Source: Serratia marcescens
GTDB taxonomy: Bacteria > Pseudomonadota > Gammaproteobacteria > Enterobacterales > Enterobacteriaceae
Assembly: GCF_029846115.1 (NCBI RefSeq)
Contig: NZ_JARVZZ010000001.1
Span: 4,340,001 to 4,404,000, forward strand
Direction of reading: 5' to 3'
Length of the DNA stretch: 64,000 nt
The notes beneath the pieces are model-generated. The model had not been told where the DNA came from and searched no databases. It saw only the letters and a list, made by a program, of their open reading frames with translations. The position numbers and the translations under genes were made by a program. Position 1 is the first letter of the stretch. Each line of letters starts with the position of its first letter. This document shows, in pieces, positions 48,938 to 58,934 of the stretch.

Positions 48938-49651
48938 TCAGTCCTGCAGGTGCGGCGCGCCCACGCTGGCGATCTCTTCTTCGGTCAGTGGGCGGTATTC
49001 GCCCGGCGCCAGATCGTCATCCAGCACGATGGCGCCGATGCGCTCGCGGTGCAACTCGATCACCCGGTTGCCGACGGCAGCGAACATCCGCTTCACCTGG
49101 TGGTAGCGCCCTTCGCTGAGAGTCAGGCGCACCACGTGCTCGTCGACCTGTTCCAGCGTCGCCGGCCGCGTCAGGTCTTTCTCGTTGTGCAGTTGCACCC
49201 CTTCGGCGAAACGCTGCGCGGTGTCTTCCGCCAGCGGGTGCTCCAGCGTCACCAGATAGGTTTTCTCGCAGTGGTGGCGCGGCGACGTGACGCGGTGCGA
49301 CCACTGGCCGTCGTCGGTCATCAACACCAGCCCGGTGGTGTCGATATCCAGCCGCCCGGCGGCGTGCAGCTTGTACGCGACCGGCTCATCGAGAAAATAC
49401 AGCACCGTCGGATGATCGGGATCGTCGGTGGAGCAGACGTAACCCTGAGGTTTATTGAGCATGAAATAGCGCGGGCCGTTCTGCTGCTGCAGCGGATTGC
49501 CGTCGAACGCTACTTCTTGCTCCGGGGTCAGTTTGATCGCCCCGCTCTTCACTACCTCACCGTCCACGGTGACGCGTTTAGCCCGAAGTTCGCGCGCGAC
49601 CAGCGCACGGCTGATGCCTAACTGCTGAGATAAAAACTTGTCCAATCGCAT
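48938..49651 (-). CDS. rsuA: 16S rRNA pseudouridine-516 synthase RsuA
   Basis: The 237-residue enzyme isomerises U516 of 16S rRNA. An S4-like RNA-binding domain (about residues 1-55, [20 protein letters not shown]) precedes the catalytic domain, which has the RsuA/RluB signature [19 protein letters not shown] with the catalytic Asp, and later [14 protein letters not shown]. The start at 49651 is chosen by family alignment; an in-frame ATG 81 bp upstream adds unrelated residues. It lies 41 bp downstream-oriented before bcr on the same strand. Confidence 0.95.
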   Translation of the reverse strand: MRLDKFLSQQLGISRALVARELRAKRVTVDGEVVKSGAIKLTPEQEVAFDGNPLQQQNGPRYFMLNKPQGYVCSTDDPDHPTVLYFLDEPVAYKLHAAGRLDIDTTGLVLMTDDGQWSHRVTSPRHHCEKTYLVTLEHPLAEDTAQRFAEGVQLHNEKDLTRPATLEQVDEHVVRLTLSEGRYHQVKRMFAAVGNRVIELHRERIGAIVLDDDLAPGEYRPLTEEEIASVGAPHLQD

Positions 49652-49969
49652 GGGATCTGCTTTGCCTGTCGTTGTTATGATCGCATTGATCGTATTGCCA
49701 AAATATGACGCCCGCCGTTGCACCGGGTGCAAATGGCAGGCTCAGGGGGGAAATCGCGTGGGGGCACAGCGATTGCTGTCACACGAGTATAGCGGCACAA
49801 CGCGTTGCCCGACAGGGGTAATTTTCACGCTTCTCGCACCGCGCGCGCGCAGAAGGCATAATAATAGAAATTTTTCGGCCGCCCGGCGCGTAAAATGTCA
49901 CGGTTTCTGTGGGAACAGCGGTGACAAAACCGCGTCCCGACGGCCCATCTCAACCCACGGCGTTCATTT
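49652..49969. other. Divergent rsuA/radD control region
   Basis: This 318-bp gap has no credible gene. It must carry both promoters. An AT-rich CATAATAATAG near 49857-49867 could be a -10 region for radD; no regulator site is evident. Confidence 0.45.
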
Positions 49970-51727
49970 ATGGCCTTTATCCTACGCCCCTACCAACTGG
50001 AAGCGGTCGAAGCCACCATCAATCATTTCCGGCGGCATCCCGAACCGGCGCTGATCGTGCTGCCGACCGGCGCCGGCAAAAGCCTGGTGATCGCCGAGCT
50101 GGCGAAGCGCGCCCGCGGGCGGGTGCTGGTACTGGCGCACGTCAAGGAACTGGTGGCGCAAAACCACGCCAAATACTGCGCCTACGGCCTGGAAGCGGAT
50201 ATCTTCGCCGCCGGCCTGCAACAAAAAGAGAGCGCCGGTAAGGTGGTGTTCGGCAGCGTGCAGTCGGTGGCGCGCAACCTGCCGCTGTTCGACGGCGCTT
50301 TCTCGCTGTTGATCGTCGATGAATGCCACCGCATCAGCGACGACGACGACAGCCAGTACCAGCAAATCATCCAGCATTTGCAGAAAACCAACCCGCAGCT
50401 GCGGCTGCTGGGGCTGACCGCCACGCCCTATCGCCTGGGCAAGGGTTGGATTTACCAGTATCACTACCACGGCTTCACCCGCGGCGACGGCACCAGCCTG
50501 TTTCGCGACTGCATCTACGAGCTGCCGCTGCGCTATATGATTAAGAACGGCTTCCTGGTACCGCCGGAGCGGCTGGATATGCCGATCGTGCAGTACGATT
50601 TCAGCCGGCTGGAAGCCAGAAGCAACGGCCTGTTCAGCGAAGCGGATCTGAACCGCGAACTGAAGCGGCAAAACCGCGTCACGCCGCACATCATCAGCCA
50701 GATTGTGGAGTACGCCGAAGACCGCAAAGGGGTGATGATCTTCGCCGCCACCGTCGAGCATGCCCGCGAGATCCACGGCCTGCTGCCGAACGGCGAGGCC
50801 GCGCTGGTCAGCGCCGAAACGCCGCCCGCCGAGCGCGATGCGCTGATCGAGGCGTTCAAACAGCAGCAGCTGCGCTATCTGGTCAACGTCGCGGTGTTGA
50901 CCACCGGCTTCGACGCGCCGCACGTCGATCTGATCGCGATCCTGCGCCCGACCGAGTCCGTCAGCCTGTATCAGCAGATCGTCGGCCGCGGGCTACGGCT
51001 GGCACCCGGCAAGGAGGATTGCCTGATCCTCGACTACGCCGGCAACCCGCACGACTTGTTCACGCCGGAGGTCGGCGTCAGCAAGCCGCACGGCGACAGC
51101 CAACCGGTGCAGGTGTTCTGCCCAGCCTGCGGCTTCGCCAACCTGTTCTGGGGCAAGTGCACCGAGACTGGCGACATCATCGAGCACTACGGCCGCCGCT
51201 GTCAGGGCTGGCTGGAGGACGACGACGGCCACCGCGAGCAGTGCGACTACCGCTTCCGGTTCAAGAGCTGCCCGCACTGCGGCGCGGAGAACGATATCGC
51301 CGCGCGCCGCTGCCATCAGTGCCAGGAAGTGCTGGTCGATCCCGACGACATGCTGAAGGCGGCGCTGAAGCTGAAAGACGCGCTGGTGCTGCGCTGCGGC
51401 GGCATGGAACTGCAGAGCGGGCGCGACGACAAGGGCGAATGGCTGAAGGCCACTTATTACGACGAGGACGGCACCAGCACCAGCGAGCGTTTCCGCCTGC
51501 AGACGCCGGCGCAGCGCAAAGCGTTCGAAATGCTGTTCCTGCGCCCGCATCAGCGCGCGCCGGGCGTGCCGTTCGCCTGGCACACCGCCGCCGACGTGCT
51601 GGCGCAGCAGCAGGCGCTGCGCCATCCGGATTTCGTGGTGGCGCGCAAACGCGGGCAGTTCTGGCAGGTGCGCGAGAAAGTGTTCGATTATCAAGGCCGT
51701 TTCCGCCGCGCCAATCAATTGGCCTGA
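49970..51727 (+). CDS. radD: DNA repair ATPase RadD (YejH)
   Basis: The 585-residue superfamily 2 helicase-like ATPase takes part in double-strand-break repair with RecA in E. coli. The N-terminal RecA domain has a Q-motif-like [11 protein letters not shown], Walker [10 protein letters not shown] (about residue 32) and the DEAH-type box VDECHRI; motif [13 protein letters not shown] follows. The second domain has [14 protein letters not shown] and [15 protein letters not shown] cysteine-rich C-terminal part with CPACG, CPHCG and CHQCQ pairs should bind zinc. Confidence 0.93.
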   Translation: MAFILRPYQLEAVEATINHFRRHPEPALIVLPTGAGKSLVIAELAKRARGRVLVLAHVKELVAQNHAKYCAYGLEADIFAAGLQQKESAGKVVFGSVQSVARNLPLFDGAFSLLIVDECHRISDDDDSQYQQIIQHLQKTNPQLRLLGLTATPYRLGKGWIYQYHYHGFTRGDGTSLFRDCIYELPLRYMIKNGFLVPPERLDMPIVQYDFSRLEARSNGLFSEADLNRELKRQNRVTPHIISQIVEYAEDRKGVMIFAATVEHAREIHGLLPNGEAALVSAETPPAERDALIEAFKQQQLRYLVNVAVLTTGFDAPHVDLIAILRPTESVSLYQQIVGRGLRLAPGKEDCLILDYAGNPHDLFTPEVGVSKPHGDSQPVQVFCPACGFANLFWGKCTETGDIIEHYGRRCQGWLEDDDGHREQCDYRFRFKSCPHCGAENDIAARRCHQCQEVLVDPDDMLKAALKLKDALVLRCGGMELQSGRDDKGEWLKATYYDEDGTSTSERFRLQTPAQRKAFEMLFLRPHQRAPGVPFAWHTAADVLAQQQALRHPDFVVARKRGQFWQVREKVFDYQGRFRRANQLA

Positions 51728-51758
51728 GCGAACTGTCCCCAACCTGGGCAGGTTTTCG

Positions 51759-51787
51759 TTGCCCTGCGGGCGGCTTTCCGTTAAAAT
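51759..51787 (+). promoter_or_regulatory. Probable rplY promoter
   Basis: TTGCCC and TAAAAT are separated by 17 bp, giving a start near 51794 and a leader of about 95 nt before rplY. Confidence 0.65.
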
Positions 51788-51793
51788 ACCGCG

Positions 51794-51889
51794 CGCTTTA
51801 CCTGGGCCTGCCCAGCGTTAAAGCGGGTTTCCGAACTTGCTACTTGGGTCGCCTGTAGCAGGGTAAATTTTCTTTTAAGAGAAAAAACA
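51794..51889 (+). promoter_or_regulatory. rplY leader, candidate L25 autoregulation site
   Basis: The leader contains a TGCTAC/GTAGCA hairpin (51839-51860) just before an AT-rich start region with no strong Shine-Dalgarno. In E. coli and relatives L25 represses its own translation through the rplY leader (family knowledge), so the same is expected here. Confidence 0.45.
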
Positions 51890-52174
51890 ATGTTCACTAT
51901 CAATGTAGAAGTACGTAAAGACCAGGGTAAAGGTGCGAGCCGCCGCCTGCGTGCAGCAAACAAATTCCCAGCTATCGTTTACGGTGGCAAAGAAGCTGCA
52001 GTTTCCATCGAATTGGACCATGATTCTGTTAAGAACATGGAAGCTAAACCAGAATTCTACAGCGAAGCAGTAACTCTGGTTATCGACGGTAAAGAAACCA
52101 AAGTTAAGGTTCAGGCTGTACAGCGTCACCCGTTCAAGCCAAAACTGGCTCACATCGACTTCGTTCGCGTTTAA
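51890..52174 (+). CDS. rplY: 50S ribosomal protein L25
   Basis: The 94-residue protein binds 5S rRNA loop E in the large subunit. It is the short enterobacterial form without the CTC extension: [20 protein letters not shown] at the start and [16 protein letters not shown] at the end. Codon use (AAA, GTA, GCT, CGT) is that of a highly expressed gene, unlike its GC3-rich neighbours. Confidence 0.98.
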   Translation: MFTINVEVRKDQGKGASRRLRAANKFPAIVYGGKEAAVSIELDHDSVKNMEAKPEFYSEAVTLVIDGKETKVKVQAVQRHPFKPKLAHIDFVRV

Positions 52175-52213
52175 TCGCTACGATTTCGAACCTTTCGGGA
52201 CGCCGAAATAAAG

Positions 52214-52240
52214 AACGCCGCAATTGCGGCGTTTTTTATT
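52214..52240. terminator. Terminator after rplY
   Basis: AACGCCGCAA and TTGCGGCGTT form a perfect 20-bp palindrome followed by TTTTATT; on the other strand an A-rich start gives a shorter T-run for the convergent yejK. Confidence 0.85.
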
Positions 52241-52258
52241 GTCTGCGATTCGGTACGC

Positions 52259-53266
52259 TTACTTGCCGCTGCCGGTCCGGCGCTGCAGCTGATCGCGCAG
52301 GTTCGGCGGCGTGCCTCTGATGGTCAGCGTGTCGGTGGCCGCATCCCAGAAAATACGCTCGCCCAGCAGCATGGCGTCAAAGTTCAGGCTGATGCCGCCG
52401 CCGCTGCCGGCAAATTTGGTTAGCTGGCGCAGCGTGCCGCGATCCGCCGGGAAGCTGTCTTCCAGCTCATACCCTTGCTCGCTGGAGAATTGCATGAAGT
52501 CTTTCTCGCCGACCGGCGACAACTCCTGCGACAGAGCCTGCAGTTCAATCTCTTCGCCCGCCTGCAGCTGTTCGTTGCAGTAGCTGTACACCTGCTGGCG
52601 CACCGACTGGCGTTCGTTCTTGTCCAGCTGCGCATCAGCGCAATAGTCGTCTACCGCCTGCAGCAGCCCGCGGTTTTGCGCCTTGGTGTCCAACCCTTCG
52701 GACGCCGCCAGGAAGTCCATGAAGAAGTCGGCGACCTTGCGGCCCACGCGCCCGCGCAGGAAGGTCAGGTAGCGGGTCGATTCCGGGTTGGTTTCCCATT
52801 CGGTCAGATCGATGCGCGCGACGATATCGGCGTTGTTGATGTCCAGATAGTGCGTGGTGTTGATATCCAGCTCTTCGTTGACGCGCATGCTGTTACGGCT
52901 GTTCAGCACCGCGATCAGCAGATACTCCACCGCCAGATAACGGTATTGACCAAACAGCACCACGCCGCCTTCAGCGAACGGATACTTCGCCAGTTCGTCG
53001 CGCAGGCGGCCGGTCGCCGCGCGGCTAAAGGCCAGAAAGTCCTTATCGTCCTTGCGGCAGGTGCGCAGCGCTTCCGCCAGCTCGCTGCCTTCGTTGAACA
53101 GGCCCAAGGCCTTGCTCTTGGCACTGTAGACGCGATGCAGTTCCGTCATCATTTCTTCCACCGCCGCGTTGGTGGGAAGCAAGGAATCGCGCAGCACCAC
53201 GTCCAGCGTTTGCTCGTCGCGTTTCACCAACTGGTGCAGAGCGATCTGGTCGATATCCAGACTCAT
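52259..53266 (-). CDS. yejK: Nucleoid-associated protein YejK (NdpA)
   Basis: The 335-residue nucleoid-associated protein of the NdpA family starts [20 protein letters not shown]. It contains the family segments [22 protein letters not shown] and [20 protein letters not shown]. It is found on the nucleoid in E. coli and influences topoisomerase activity (family knowledge). It converges on rplY and is divergent from yejL. Confidence 0.95.
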   Translation of the reverse strand: MSLDIDQIALHQLVKRDEQTLDVVLRDSLLPTNAAVEEMMTELHRVYSAKSKALGLFNEGSELAEALRTCRKDDKDFLAFSRAATGRLRDELAKYPFAEGGVVLFGQYRYLAVEYLLIAVLNSRNSMRVNEELDINTTHYLDINNADIVARIDLTEWETNPESTRYLTFLRGRVGRKVADFFMDFLAASEGLDTKAQNRGLLQAVDDYCADAQLDKNERQSVRQQVYSYCNEQLQAGEEIELQALSQELSPVGEKDFMQFSSEQGYELEDSFPADRGTLRQLTKFAGSGGGISLNFDAMLLGERIFWDAATDTLTIRGTPPNLRDQLQRRTGSGK

Positions 53267-53477
53267 GGTAAATCCTCCTGTTCTTTAGGCGCGTATTCAA
53301 ACACTGAAGGCCCCGCCCTGCAATACTAAAAAACCGCGGCAAACCGGAAAGGCGCAGCGAGGGCCCGCCCCGGCGCGGGCGAACAATTTCCCGAATGACA
53401 GGAAGTGATAAAAGAGCGGAAAATCACTGTCCTATACGGTAAGATAGGGCACTTTGCAGATTACTAAGCGCAATTTT

Positions 53478-53705
53478 ATGCCACAATCATCCCGTTACAG
53501 TGACGAACACGTTGAACAACTGCTCTCAGAGCTGGTCAATGTTCTGGAAAAACACCATACCCCCACCGATCTTTCCCTGATGGTGCTGGGCAACATGGTC
53601 ACTAATTTGATCAACACCAGCGTTGCTCCCGCGCAGCGGAAAACCCTGGCGAGATCGTTCGCGGAAGCCCTGCAGGCTTCTGTCCGTGAAGATAAAGCAC
53701 ATTAA
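53478..53705 (+). CDS. yejL: UPF0352 protein YejL
   Basis: The 75-residue helical protein of unknown function is nearly identical in pattern to E. coli Yej[21 protein letters not shown] and [19 protein letters not shown]. It lies 9 bp upstream of yejM and is probably co-transcribed. The start at 53478 follows the family; an in-frame ATG 24 bp earlier is possible. Confidence 0.92.
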   Translation: MPQSSRYSDEHVEQLLSELVNVLEKHHTPTDLSLMVLGNMVTNLINTSVAPAQRKTLARSFAEALQASVREDKAH

Positions 53706-53714
53706 TATTGACTT

Positions 53715-55496
53715 ATGGTGACAAACCGTCAGCGTTATCGTGAAAAAGTCTCCCAGATGATCAGCTGGGGGCACTGGTTCGCCTTATTCAACATTCTGCT
53801 CGCCCTTGGGTTGGGCAGCCGCTACCTGTTTGTCACCGACTGGCCCGCATCCCTGCTGGGCCGGGTCTATGCCTTTGTCAGCCTGCTGGGGCATTTCAGC
53901 TTTATCGTGTTCGCTGGCTATTTGCTGGTGATCTTCCCGCTCACCTTCGTGGTGATGTCGCAGCGGCTGTTGCGATTTATTTCCGCCGCGCTGGCCACCA
54001 TCGGGCTCACGCTGTTGCTGGTCGACAGCGAAGTGTTCTCCCATTTCCACCTGCACCTCAATCCGGTGGTGTGGGATCTGGTGGTCAACCCGGACCAAAG
54101 CGAGCTTTCGCGCGACTGGCAGCTGATGTTTATCTGCGTGCCGGTGATCTTCCTGGTGGAGATGCTGTTCGGCACCTGGAGCTGGCAGAAGCTGCGCAGC
54201 CTGAATCGCCGCCGTTTCGGCAAACCGCTGGCGACGCTGTTTATCAGCGCCTTTTTCGCGTCACACCTGATTTATATCTGGGCCGACGCCAACTTCTATC
54301 GCCCGATCACCATGCAGCGGGCCAACCTGCCGCTCTCGTACCCGATGACCGCGCGCAAGTTCCTCGAAAAACACGGCCTGCTCGATCAGCAAGCGTATGA
54401 GCGCCGCCTGATGCAACAGGGCAATCCGGAAGCGGTGGCAGTGGAGTATCCGCTCAGCGATCTCAGCTACGGCGAGAAAGGCAGCAGCTATAACCTGCTG
54501 ATGATCGTGGTGGACGGCATTCGCGCAAAAGACATGGCGCAGGACATGCCGGCGCTAACGCGCTTCGCCCAGGAAAACGTGCGTTTCAGCGATCACTACA
54601 GTTCGGGCAACCATGCCGATACTGGGCTGTTCGGCCTGTTCTACGGCATTTCCCCGACCTATCTGGACAGCGTGCTCGCCGGCCGCAAGCCGTCGGCGCT
54701 GATCACTGCGCTCGGCGATCGGGGCTACCAGCTGGGGCTGTTCTCCTCCGATGGCTTCAATGCCAGCCTGTACCGCCAGGCCCTGTTGACCGACTTCTCG
54801 CTGCCGACGCCGGCGCCGCAAAGCGATGCGCAAACCACGCAGCAATGGCAGCGTTGGCTGACGGATCAGGGCAGCAAAGAGCCGTGGTTCTCCTATATCA
54901 ACTTCAGCGGCGCCGAGCCGGCCGAAGGCGACAAAACCCCGACTCCGGCCGACTTTATTCGGCGCTATCGCACCGGTGCGCAAGACGTGGATACCCAGAT
55001 AGCCCAGGTGCTGGACACTCTGAAACAGCGCGGCCTGTTGGATAAAACCGTGGTGGTGATCACCGCCGAGCACGGCGTCGAGTTCAACGACAGCGGCAAA
55101 GGCCAATGGGGCGCCGGCTCCGCCTTCAACCAGGCGCAGCTGCAGGTGCCATTGGTGATCCACTGGCCGGGCACCCCGGCGCAGACCATCAGCAAGCTGA
55201 CCGGCCATAACGACGTGATGCGCACCTTGATGCAACGATTGCTGCACGTGAAGACCGCGCCGAAAGACTATTCGCAGGGCGAAGATCTGTTCACCGCCCA
55301 GCGCCGCAACGACTGGATCGCCACCGGCGATGGCAATCAGCTGGTGATCACCACGCCGACGCAGACGCTGATGCTGGACAACAGCGGCAACTATCGCGTC
55401 TACGATCAGAACGGCGAAGAAATAAAAGACGAGAAACCGCAGCTTGCTCTGCTGCTGCAGGTGCTGACCGATGTAAAACGCTTTATCGCCAACTAA
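53715..55496 (+). CDS. yejM: Inner-membrane LPS regulator YejM (PbgA/LapC)
   Basis: The 593-residue essential-type protein has five N-terminal membrane helices (about residues 15-190) and a periplasmic domain of the sulfatase/alkaline phosphatase fold (about 250-590). In E. coli it senses periplasmic LPS and restrains LapB-FtsH turnover of LpxC. Typical parts are NLLMIVVDGIRAKDM, SGNHADTGLFGLFYGI and VVITAEHGVEFNDSG. It ends the yej block next to the proline tRNA, as in E. coli. Confidence 0.95.
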   Translation: MVTNRQRYREKVSQMISWGHWFALFNILLALGLGSRYLFVTDWPASLLGRVYAFVSLLGHFSFIVFAGYLLVIFPLTFVVMSQRLLRFISAALATIGLTLLLVDSEVFSHFHLHLNPVVWDLVVNPDQSELSRDWQLMFICVPVIFLVEMLFGTWSWQKLRSLNRRRFGKPLATLFISAFFASHLIYIWADANFYRPITMQRANLPLSYPMTARKFLEKHGLLDQQAYERRLMQQGNPEAVAVEYPLSDLSYGEKGSSYNLLMIVVDGIRAKDMAQDMPALTRFAQENVRFSDHYSSGNHADTGLFGLFYGISPTYLDSVLAGRKPSALITALGDRGYQLGLFSSDGFNASLYRQALLTDFSLPTPAPQSDAQTTQQWQRWLTDQGSKEPWFSYINFSGAEPAEGDKTPTPADFIRRYRTGAQDVDTQIAQVLDTLKQRGLLDKTVVVITAEHGVEFNDSGKGQWGAGSAFNQAQLQVPLVIHWPGTPAQTISKLTGHNDVMRTLMQRLLHVKTAPKDYSQGEDLFTAQRRNDWIATGDGNQLVITTPTQTLMLDNSGNYRVYDQNGEEIKDEKPQLALLLQVLTDVKRFIAN

Positions 55497-55531
55497 CTGC
55501 TTAAAACTAAAGCAATCAAGTAGCGAGGTGC

Positions 55532-55559
55532 TTGCATTAACATCGGGAATCGGTAGTAT
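55532..55559 (+). promoter_or_regulatory. Candidate promoter of tRNA-Pro
   Basis: TTGCAT and TAGTAT are 16 bp apart and end 15 bp before the tRNA; the start point would lie just before the tRNA 5' end. Confidence 0.5.
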
Positions 55560-55574
55560 GATTTTTCATAGCGT

Positions 55575-55651
55575 CGGCATGTAGCGCAGCCTGGTAGCGC
55601 ACCGTCATGGGGTGTCGGGGGTCGGAGGTTCGAATCCTCTCATGCCGACCA
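55575..55651 (+). tRNA. proL: tRNA-Pro (anticodon GGG)
   Basis: A 77-nt cloverleaf with encoded CCA matches the E. coli proL tRNA almost exactly: D arm GCGCAGCCTGGTAGCGC, anticodon loop ATGGGGT, T arm GGAGGTTCGAATCCTC. The pairing acceptor ends are CGGCATG and CATGCCG. Confidence 0.97.
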
Positions 55652-55694
55652 AATTCAAGAAAACCTGCTGTAACAGCAGGTTTTTTTTCGTCTG
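55633..55694 (+). repeat. 62-bp direct repeat, unit 1 (tRNA-Pro 3' end and terminator)
   Basis: The last 19 bases of the tRNA plus the terminator and six more bases (AATCCTCTCATGCCGACCAA at the start) recur at 55797-55858 with a single mismatch. Confidence 0.85.
55662..55688 (+). terminator. Terminator after tRNA-Pro
   Basis: AACCTGCTG and CAGCAGGTT form a 9-bp stem with a TAA loop and are followed by six more T's. Confidence 0.9.
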
Positions 55695-55858
55695 CACACT
55701 GAGAGAATGAGAATCTCCGAAGGAGGTTTGAGCCGAACGTAGTGAGACCACGTTGCTTTAGCAACGGCCCGCAGGGCAAGCATCGAAGATGCGCATAATC
55801 CTCTCATGCCGACCAAATTCAAGAAAACCTGCTGTTACAGCAGGTTTTTTTTCGTCTG
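55695..55858 (+). ncRNA. RtT-like repeat behind tRNA-Pro
   Basis: A 164-bp unit follows the tRNA and ends with a copy of the tRNA 3' end and its terminator, as do the RtT repeats of the E. coli tyrT operon (family knowledge). Its interior has three adjacent perfect hairpins: CGTTGC-TTTA-GCAACG, GCCC-GCA-GGGC and GCATC-GAA-GATGC. Read-through of the first terminator would give a stable RNA released by tRNA processing. Function is unknown. Confidence 0.55.
55797..55858 (+). repeat. 62-bp direct repeat, unit 2
   Basis: This is the second copy of the tRNA 3' end and terminator, 61 of 62 bases identical to 55633-55694, with a 164-bp period. The loop TAA has become TTA. Confidence 0.85.
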
Positions 55859-55862
55859 TCGT

Positions 55863-58800
55863 TTACGCGGAGAGTTTGACGATCGCCGCCGGAATGCCCT
55901 GACGCACCGCCGCACCGGTCACCCAATCCAGCCAAGTGTTCGGTACTTCGCGCGTCGGATCGGCAAAGCCCAAATCGTTGAGGTTGATGCCGGCAGCGAT
56001 GCGCTCATCCATCGCCAGTGGCTCGCCGTCCAGGTAGTGCTGGCTGGCCCCCATCTCCCGGTGGCCGTAGCCGTGCTCAACCGCGATCACGCCGGGCATC
56101 ACCCCCGCCAGCAAACTGATCTGCGCCTCCCGGCTACCGCCCGGCGTACTGATGCTCACCCAATCACCGTGTTGAATGCCGAAACGCACCCCGTCCGCCG
56201 GGTTCAGGGCCACCAGGTTCACCGGCTTCACGTCGTGCAGGCGCCGGATCACTGCGGTGGAGCTGCTCATCACATTGGATTTGAAGGACATCAGCCGCAG
56301 CGGCCACTGCCGCTCAGGGTAGAGCTCTTCCACCGCGCGGCCGTCCGACAAACGCGCCGGGTAGCAGGTGGGGCAGCCGCTGAAACGCTCGCCGGTAATC
56401 GCATGCCTGTGCTTCGCCACTTCCGCATTCCAGATCTGCAGAGGCTTCTCCCAGCGGTTGCCCACGCTGCCGTCGCGACGGCCGCTGTCATGCTCGGCAA
56501 ACCGGCCGCCGCGGCTGTAGATAAACGCCACGCGGTCGACTTCATCGGCGCGCAGCGTCTGCGCAAGCTGCGGCAACAAGCGATCGACGCCGGTCAGCGC
56601 CAGCTCTTCCGCTTGCACGCCCGGCACCGGCGCTTTGCCGGCAAACGCCACGTTGGCGGCGGCGCGCAGATAATAATCCTCGGCGCGGTTGAGCGGCAGC
56701 AGCCCGCCCTGGCCGTCGCCGATTGCGCGGTAGCCAAACCCCGGCAGCGCCAGGCGTTTGGCTACCGCGATGCAAAACGCCTCCATGGAGATCGGCTGCC
56801 CTTGCGCCGTTTTCGCGGTCGCCGGCGTCACTATCGGCCAGCGTGCAGTGGTGGCCTTGCTGGCGACACCCCCCCAGGGGGCGCTGAACCCCCAGCTCTC
56901 AAAGTTATGGGTATCCGGGACGATATAGTCGGCCAGCGCCGTCGTTTCGTTGATAAACGCATCGATGGCGATAAACAGCGGCAAACGCGCCGGATCTTTC
57001 AGCCGCTCTTCCGCCACGCCGCGCAACCCGGCGATACCGTACAAGGGATTAGTCATGTTCGAGATCCAGGCTTTCAGCCCGTACGGATACCCCGCCAGCG
57101 CCGACGTCAGCAGCTCGGTCAACTGCCCGGCGACGAACGGATACCAGGGCGCCCTGGCAGGCCAGGGTGAAACACCCGCCGCCACTTTTTCCCGGTATTC
57201 GTCGGAGGTTTCATAAGCGGCCTTGCTGCGCGCGATATTCAATCCCTTCGGTTTTACCAGGCCGGGAAACTCGACCAGGTTATAGCGCGGCCCCTCGGCG
57301 AAGCCGTTGAATTTTCCGCCGCCGACAAACACCCCGCCCGCCAGGCTCAGGTTACCGATCAACACGTTGAGCATCATCACCGACCAGGTATTGTAAAACC
57401 CGTTTGCCGCCATCATCCCGCCATGGGCGATCACCGCCGCCTTGCGCCCGTGGGCGGTAAAGGCTTCGGCCAGCGCCGCGATACGCGCCACCGGCACGCC
57501 GCATTCCCGGCTGTACGCCTCCGGCGACAGTTTGTCGGCGGCCTCTTTCAGACACTGGAAACCGCTTTTCACCGCCACCTGCGCGCCGTCGTGCAGCGTC
57601 ACCGTGCGGGTTACCCACAGTTCGGCGCGGTCGCACGCCTCGGCCGGCACCAGTTCCCCCGCGCCGTTGACTACCAGCGGCGACGCCGACTCGGCGCCGT
57701 TCAGATGAGCGAGCGTCAGATGCTGCCCCGCCAGCGGGTGCCCGCTCTCGGCGATCACCAGATGCGTGGCGTTGGTCCAGCTCTTCTCGCCGGCGCGTTG
57801 CATGGCGGCCTCCGACGGGATGGCGAGATAGCCGGCCTGATAACGCCGGTTGTCGAGGATCCAACGGATCATCGCCATCGCCAGCGCCGAGTCGGTGCCC
57901 GGCAGCACCGGGATCCAATGGCCATGATCGTCCGCCAGCGTGGTGGTCAGCGGCAGCGCCGGCGCCACTACCGCATAGCGGAACTCGCTGCGCAATCTGG
58001 CGCTGGCCAACTGCCGGGCCTGGCGCTTGAACGGGTTGCCGGACTGCGCCGGCGAGGTGCCCATAAACAGCGCGAATTCGACCTGTTCCCAATCCGGTTT
58101 CACGTGCGGGTTCTTGTCCAGATCGTTCATCAACGCGCCGGAACCGGCACGGTAGGCCAGCCCGCAGTATGCGCCGTGCGCGCCGAAGTTTTTGCTGCCG
58201 AAACTGTTCTGAGCGAAGCGCCGCAGGAAGCTGTCGCGCCCGTCGTCACCGGCGTTGGTCACCAGCAGCTGGTTGGCTTTCGGCCCCAGCCCCGGCCGCC
58301 GAGCGTCGATCGGCGTTTCCAGATCGCGGATCGCCCGCAGGCCGTCCACATGCCCCTCGCCGAACAGATCGCCGCCCTCTACCACTTCAGCGATCAACTG
58401 TTCGAAGCTGATGCGTTGCCACTTGCCCTCGCCGCGCTTGCCGACGCGCTTCATCGGCTCCAGTACGCGCAGCGGGCTGTAAAGCCCCTCCAGTAGCGTG
58501 GCGCCGCGCGCGCAGGCGGTCGAACGGGCATCGAGGCCGCTTTCGCCGCCCAGCTGCGCCAACGCGTCCTGCAGCGGCAAGGCAGAGTCGACGTGCCGTT
58601 CCTGAGACAGCGGATGATAAGGGTTGCCGGCGATACGCAGTACCCGGTCGGTCTGCCTGTCCACCCGTACCCGCACGCCGCATTGCGTCCAGCAACCGAA
58701 ACACTGGGTCATCGAGATGGCCTGCTGCGAATTGCCTTGCCATTCCGGCACCGCCCGCCCTTCGGGCGGCAGAGAGTTGCCGTTGATGCGATCCAACGTC

Positions 58801-58934
58801 ACCCGCCCTGAGGTGCCGTGAATCAAACCGTCGATCGCCCGTTTGGCGACTTCCCGGTAACTCAGGCCGAAAGCGGACAATCCGCCGAAGGCCAGGCCCA
58901 CTTTCAACCACTGACGCCGGGTGAGTTTAGCCAT
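55863..58934 (-). CDS. ttrA: Tetrathionate reductase catalytic subunit TtrA
   Basis: The 1023-residue periplasmic molybdopterin enzyme reduces tetrathionate to thiosulfate as a terminal acceptor. The N terminus is a Tat signal (TRRQWLKVGLAFGG). A 4Fe-4S site is formed by CFGCWTQC and a later Cys in RSTACARGA. Further down are GAYCGLAYRAGSGAL, with the likely molybdenum-ligand Cys, and PDTHNFESWGFSAPWGG. The start at 58934 has GGAG at 8 bp and overlaps the ttrC stop by 8 bp. It is the last gene of ttrBCA; its stop lies only 4 bp from the RtT-like repeat. Confidence 0.95.
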   Translation of the reverse strand: MAKLTRRQWLKVGLAFGGLSAFGLSYREVAKRAIDGLIHGTSGRVTLDRINGNSLPPEGRAVPEWQGNSQQAISMTQCFGCWTQCGVRVRVDRQTDRVLRIAGNPYHPLSQERHVDSALPLQDALAQLGGESGLDARSTACARGATLLEGLYSPLRVLEPMKRVGKRGEGKWQRISFEQLIAEVVEGGDLFGEGHVDGLRAIRDLETPIDARRPGLGPKANQLLVTNAGDDGRDSFLRRFAQNSFGSKNFGAHGAYCGLAYRAGSGALMNDLDKNPHVKPDWEQVEFALFMGTSPAQSGNPFKRQARQLASARLRSEFRYAVVAPALPLTTTLADDHGHWIPVLPGTDSALAMAMIRWILDNRRYQAGYLAIPSEAAMQRAGEKSWTNATHLVIAESGHPLAGQHLTLAHLNGAESASPLVVNGAGELVPAEACDRAELWVTRTVTLHDGAQVAVKSGFQCLKEAADKLSPEAYSRECGVPVARIAALAEAFTAHGRKAAVIAHGGMMAANGFYNTWSVMMLNVLIGNLSLAGGVFVGGGKFNGFAEGPRYNLVEFPGLVKPKGLNIARSKAAYETSDEYREKVAAGVSPWPARAPWYPFVAGQLTELLTSALAGYPYGLKAWISNMTNPLYGIAGLRGVAEERLKDPARLPLFIAIDAFINETTALADYIVPDTHNFESWGFSAPWGGVASKATTARWPIVTPATAKTAQGQPISMEAFCIAVAKRLALPGFGYRAIGDGQGGLLPLNRAEDYYLRAAANVAFAGKAPVPGVQAEELALTGVDRLLPQLAQTLRADEVDRVAFIYSRGGRFAEHDSGRRDGSVGNRWEKPLQIWNAEVAKHRHAITGERFSGCPTCYPARLSDGRAVEELYPERQWPLRLMSFKSNVMSSSTAVIRRLHDVKPVNLVALNPADGVRFGIQHGDWVSISTPGGSREAQISLLAGVMPGVIAVEHGYGHREMGASQHYLDGEPLAMDERIAAGINLNDLGFADPTREVPNTWLDWVTGAAVRQGIPAAIVKLSA

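Noticed and set aside
49847..49853. Short CG-alternating run (Z-DNA-like) upstream of radD
   Set aside because: Only a few dinucleotides long and common in GC-rich DNA; no reason to give it a role.
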